A stretch of 21,616 bases of DNA from Mesotaenium endlicherianum (taxonomy: Eukaryota; Streptophyta; Zygnematophyceae; Zygnematales; Mesotaeniaceae), in the NCBI GenBank assembly GCA_009602735.1, contig WELA01005293.1, positions 336,938-358,553 on the forward strand. The letters are read 5' to 3'. A program made the position numbers and the translations under genes. Shown here piece after piece: positions 18,361 to 21,616 of this stretch (positions within the stretch are counted from its first letter, which is position 1; every line of letters starts with the position of its first letter). The notes beneath the pieces were generated by a model. The model ran no database searches and was not told the DNA's origin. It worked only from the letters and a program-made list of their open reading frames with translations.

Positions 18361-19996
18361 TCAAAACTTAAGAGGAAGAGAAGAGTGGAAGAGGCACATG
18401 CAAAATACTTGCAATTCCGTGGCGACATTGAATCATCCTCCATCTCCGCTCGGGAATCGCAACGACTCCAACAACAGCGGGAGGCACAGAAGAAGAAGGA
18501 GGAGGAGGAACAGGCCAGGCTGAGGCAGGATGAACTGGACAGACAAGCTGCAGAGGAGGCCAAGAAGGCAGAGGAGGAGAGGCAAGCTGGGGAGAGGCAG
18601 AAGCAGCAGGCTGAAGAAGAAGAACAGAGGAGAATCAGCAGCTACCGCTACACAGTGCTGGGCAAGGGCTTTGATCTACTGGAGGAGGCCTTCAAGTATG
18701 CCCAGAGAAGTCGCAATTAGACACAGCAGGACATCCTGCAGAGGGAAGGGGAGACATCTGAAAACTTTGACAAGTATATAGAGGTCAGCACAGGACTCCT
18801 CCTCTACCACGATTATGCCAGAACGGTAGGATATACGGTCAGAGAGGCCAAGGCAATGGCCCAGGTGAATGGAGCAGGAGCTGTATCGATTCCCGGTATC
18901 TGAGGAAAAGAAAGGGTCATCAGCATGATCCCCATGGACGCGGACAGCTTTAAGGACTCTACATCCCATAATAGGTTCAAGGCCATGTATAAATGAGGTG
19001 GAGAGAAGGAGCTGAGAATTCTTGGCGAGGGAAACCAGTCAGCTGGACTTTGCAGGGCACTAGTACCCTTGTACTCTGAAAAGGACAGACCCTGCCTTCT
19101 TCCAGAAGCCCACCGATTGGCAGTGGATGACCATCAACATGAGGGACCAGCAAAATGACAAGGCAAAGGAGGAAGACTTCCTAACAGACCTACAGGGGAA
19201 CATAGTGTTGCCTCCTCATATTGCAGCTTGGAACTCAAGACTGGATGGAGTAAGAGACTGCATGAGCCAAGAAATGCAGGAGGACAGGAGCAGGGCCCGA
19301 GAGTCATTCTCTAAAAGGAAGCACGCTTATGCCAAATGGGCAAGCAAGCAGGGCGAAAAGGACCTGTATGCGGTCCGGACTCAACAGCCCCCACCAGCAC
19401 CCAAAAGGGGAAGGTCAGTGCGATATTCTTTTTCTCGGGAAGAGCTGGAATAGGTGACAGAAGAGACCCCAGCAGTCTCAGAGGAGCTAGGGGAAGAGGA
19501 GGAAGGCGAGGAAGAGGACACTAGCCCCGCGGTGACCCAGACACCTGCCACATCCCTTGTAATGGAGAAGACTGGGTTGGCCAGGGTAGACATAGCCCTG
19601 CACCAGCTCGCTGAAGAGGAAGATATCACTTGGCTGGGAACCGCCAGAGGACTGAGCCCATCTGCAGGCGCAGAGACCCAGTCAGACAGGGCAGACAAGA
19701 TGGCTGCTAGAGAAATAGCCAGAGGCCTGCCAGCATCTCCCTCGCAGAGAGGGCATGTGCCCTTGGCTCATGTCATGCAACATCCTTCTGGGATGCCGGT
19801 ATATGTACCTGTCATTTTGAGGGCTGCCCAGGAGAAGGCTGCCTCCATTCAATTTCAGACTGTGCAGGAGGAAACAACCCAGTTACTGCGTTCTCCACGG
19901 GGCCCCTACGCGAATCCCCCAGGCTTCAAGAGACTCCAAGATAGGAGGAGGTCTGGCTCCCCTGACCATAGGGCCCCAGGGACACCTCCCTCCTAA
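18361..19996 (+). pseudogene. Unrecognised coiled-coil / acidic protein, probably element-encoded
   Basis: A decayed coding region of roughly 540 codons. It starts with a strongly charged coiled coil (SQRLQQQREAQKKKEEEEQ through AEEEEQRR; 18455-18635), then SYRYTVLGKGFDLLEEAFKYAQ. TAG at 18718-18720 follows, and two TGA codons lie downstream in the same frame (about 18901 and 18995). A shift near 19085 leads to DWQWMTINMRDQQND, LPPHIAAWNSRLDGVRD and KRGRSVRYSFSREELE. After TAG 19451-19453 there is a Glu-rich tract and a Pro-rich tail to 19996. No catalytic or zinc motif is seen. Its position just before a polypurine tract and LTR-like start suggests either the gag-like frame of a non-autonomous LTR element or an extra 3' frame after pol. 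An upstream start cannot be fixed. Confidence 0.45.
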
Positions 19997-20147
19997 TGGC
20001 AGTAGGCTGTGGGCGGAAGGGACAGCACGCCGTTACTAGTGATCCCCACCGTTAGGTATCAGTGTTGAAGCAAAAGGTGGTGGGAGGCAGATCAGTACTT
20101 TCAGCTAGAGGAACCATGTATCCAGTGTTAGTGTTGTCGAGGCGACA

Positions 20148-20850
20148 ACATGTTAAATTGGAGGGATTGTAATAAATCAGTACATTGGTAGATATGATAT
20201 TCATTTAAATATAATAGTTAAATAAGTTCAGCCTGTTGAACTTCAGTTAATATTGAGTCTACCGGACTTTACAAAATAATCAGTTTAATGACTCAGCCGG
20301 GAGCAGAAGGCTGAAGTCAACTTAGGTCAGCTTGCTGACACATTCTTTGACAGCCAGCTGACTTTCGTACTCGGTAGCAGCGAACTGCCTCAATATGCAT
20401 CTAAGTGTGGTGTGCTAGATGAATGGCCAAATGACATCCTTAGGATGGATAGCGATTCGGGATGATGGGAGATGGTGGTGGATTTGGTTAACCGAGGTCC
20501 TACCAACGTGGTTAACTCCCGGGTAGGCGGTGCCATCGCACTGGCCGTTGAACAGTAAACTCATTCCATGTGCATATGCTAGGTATTGCTCTCGAGTTTG
20601 CCATTCGGAAACGAGGCCAACTCTCTGCTTACTGAGAGATATCTGGATCCAAGGCGAGAAGCCATTGATATACACTGTCTTCTAGCCTTGCTTATGTATG
20701 AGTTTACTGATTGCATTATTGATGCTAGTTTACTTGCATTTGACTTGCGAGTATTGTCTACTGCTAGTGTGTTGTCCTTTGCTGTTTAGTCAATTAACAG
20801 AAAATACCATAAAGATTACTTGCTGATATAAAGATCTTAATTAATTGTTA
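20148..20850 (+). repeat. Polypurine tract and LTR-like sequence
   Basis: TTAAATTGGAGGGATTGTAATAA at 20153-20175 has the form of a Ty3 polypurine tract (20157-20167) followed by an LTR start TGTAATAAAT at 20169. The next ~680 bp are AT-rich with no coding frame. They could hold the LTR, but a second copy is not in the window, so its end is unknown. The stretch runs up to the integrase remnant at 20851. Confidence 0.4.
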
Positions 20851-21518
20851 ATCGCCTATTTGGTAAGTCGATTCAAGCTTCCCTATGTACGTATTCCCCC
20901 TACTTCTTCTTGTGTGGCCGAGAACCTCTCCTGCCCTCTGTCATACACCATTGCGTCAGAGTTCCTCTTCAACTCCATAATCCTAATTTTCTCTTGATCC
21001 ACCTCAATGAACGTGCCAACCTTTTCCTCAAGCATATGCCTTTCGCTATGGATAACCTACTCACTGCTCGGTACTGTGACACGCTTCGCTATGCCCGCTT
21101 GCGTAGTGGGGTCTACAAGCCTTGGCTAGTCAAATTCGAAGTTGGTGACTTTGTGTAAGTACAGCGTGAAATGCAGGGTGCTTTAGATGTACGTGCCGGG
21201 CCCGTCATTTTGCGTTTGCATACAATCAGCCCTAATGGTGTCTCGACACTCGAGGCTTCCCATGGACGTACCATATGTGAGAACATGAAGAACTATGCTC
21301 CTTGTCACTTGTCTAATATTCATAATGAAGTTAATCCCGTGCAAGCCACCGTTCCTGCTAATCACCCTTGCAGTGGGTGTGGGTCCTCGCGTCATCCCGC
21401 TCCTATGCTTCTTTGTCATCACTGTTTTGCTGGTTGTCATTTGGCATGTCTATCCCTTCCCCTGTCTTGTGTTCCTGAGGATGATTGGCTCTGTCCAACC
21501 TGTCGTCTCTGTCCTTAG
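20851..21518 (+). pseudogene. Integrase C-terminus with intact PHD finger (third element)
   Basis: The sequence aligns by eye with the element A integrase from about residue 171 of that domain. Shared stretches are QASL..YSPYF.L.GR, AMDNL.TA...DTL.Y, GVYKPWLVKFEVGDFV versus GAYRPRVLQFSAGDFV, and GPVILRLHTIS versus SPVILRVKRIL. A TAA at 21156-21158 stands where element A has Tyr. Counting from the methionine codon at 21171, the PHD finger has all eight zinc ligands (Cys67, Cys70, Cys82, Cys85, His90, Cys93, Cys108, Cys111) with the same spacing as in A. Base composition is AT-richer than A, so this is a diverged family and not a recent copy. The catalytic core is missing. Confidence 0.82.
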
Positions 21519-21616
21519 CTCAGGACCCTGTCACTGCTACTTTGTAAGGTCATAGGTTTATGAAGTGCATTTTTGAGTATCATGAAAGTATGTTTTGATT
21601 GTATAGTAGTGTAGAG
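21519..21616. other. Short unassigned tail
   Basis: Nothing recognisable. It follows the integrase stop of a plus-strand element, so it is probably 3' untranslated element sequence. Confidence 0.3.

Noticed and set aside
20169..20850. Calling 20169-20850 the LTR of the integrase remnant at 20851
   Set aside because: An LTR would not directly precede an integrase C-terminus in the same orientation, and no second copy is available. The relation is left open.

Overview
The window is eukaryotic and made almost entirely of decayed LTR retrotransposons. No prokaryotic operon structure, tRNA or rRNA gene is visible. Very GC- and CpG-rich element bodies sit in AT-rich flanking DNA. The host is probably a large, transposon-rich green-lineage genome. 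A charophyte (streptophyte) alga is my best guess, because Ty3/Gypsy elements carrying captured DNA methyltransferases have been reported from charophytes. That host assignment is inference.

The centrepiece is element A (3555-16017, minus strand), a Ty3/Gypsy element of about 12.5 kb flanked by a 4-bp GCAA target duplication. Read on the minus strand it has: a 5' LTR, gag with two CCHC zinc knuckles, a repetitive linker, an aspartic protease (DTGA), a long acidic/proline-rich linker, a DNMT3-type C5-cytosine methyltransferase (about 9360-8390), reverse transcriptase, RNase H, an HHCC/DDE integrase, a PHD finger, and a 3' LTR. This copy is dead: it has stop codons in gag and pol, several frameshifts around the methyltransferase, YIND instead of YxDD in RT, and a PHD zinc ligand changed to Phe. 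The methyltransferase lying in pol between protease and RT is the most notable feature of the window.

Element B (1-3257, minus, running off the left edge) is an older relative of A. It keeps the first 157 bp of its 5' LTR, a broken gag and an expanded tandem-repeat linker. Comparing A with B shows which lesions in A are recent, for example CAG to TAG and a 13-bp deletion in gag.

A and B were both inserted, in the same orientation, into one protein-coding sequence on the minus strand. Its upstream part lies at 16018-16783 (possibly from 16981) and its next part at 3258-3554. Removing A and one copy of the GCAA duplication rejoins the two parts in frame. The gene is unidentified. It encodes a nuclear localisation-like basic motif, has three in-frame stops, and may itself belong to a repeat family.

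To the right, on the plus strand, are remains of at least two more elements. They are a chromodomain integrase C-terminus (17479-17975) with its polypurine tract and LTR start, an unrecognised coiled-coil protein pseudogene (18361-19996) that ends before another polypurine tract and LTR-like start, and an integrase C-terminus with an intact PHD finger (20851-21518) related to that of A.
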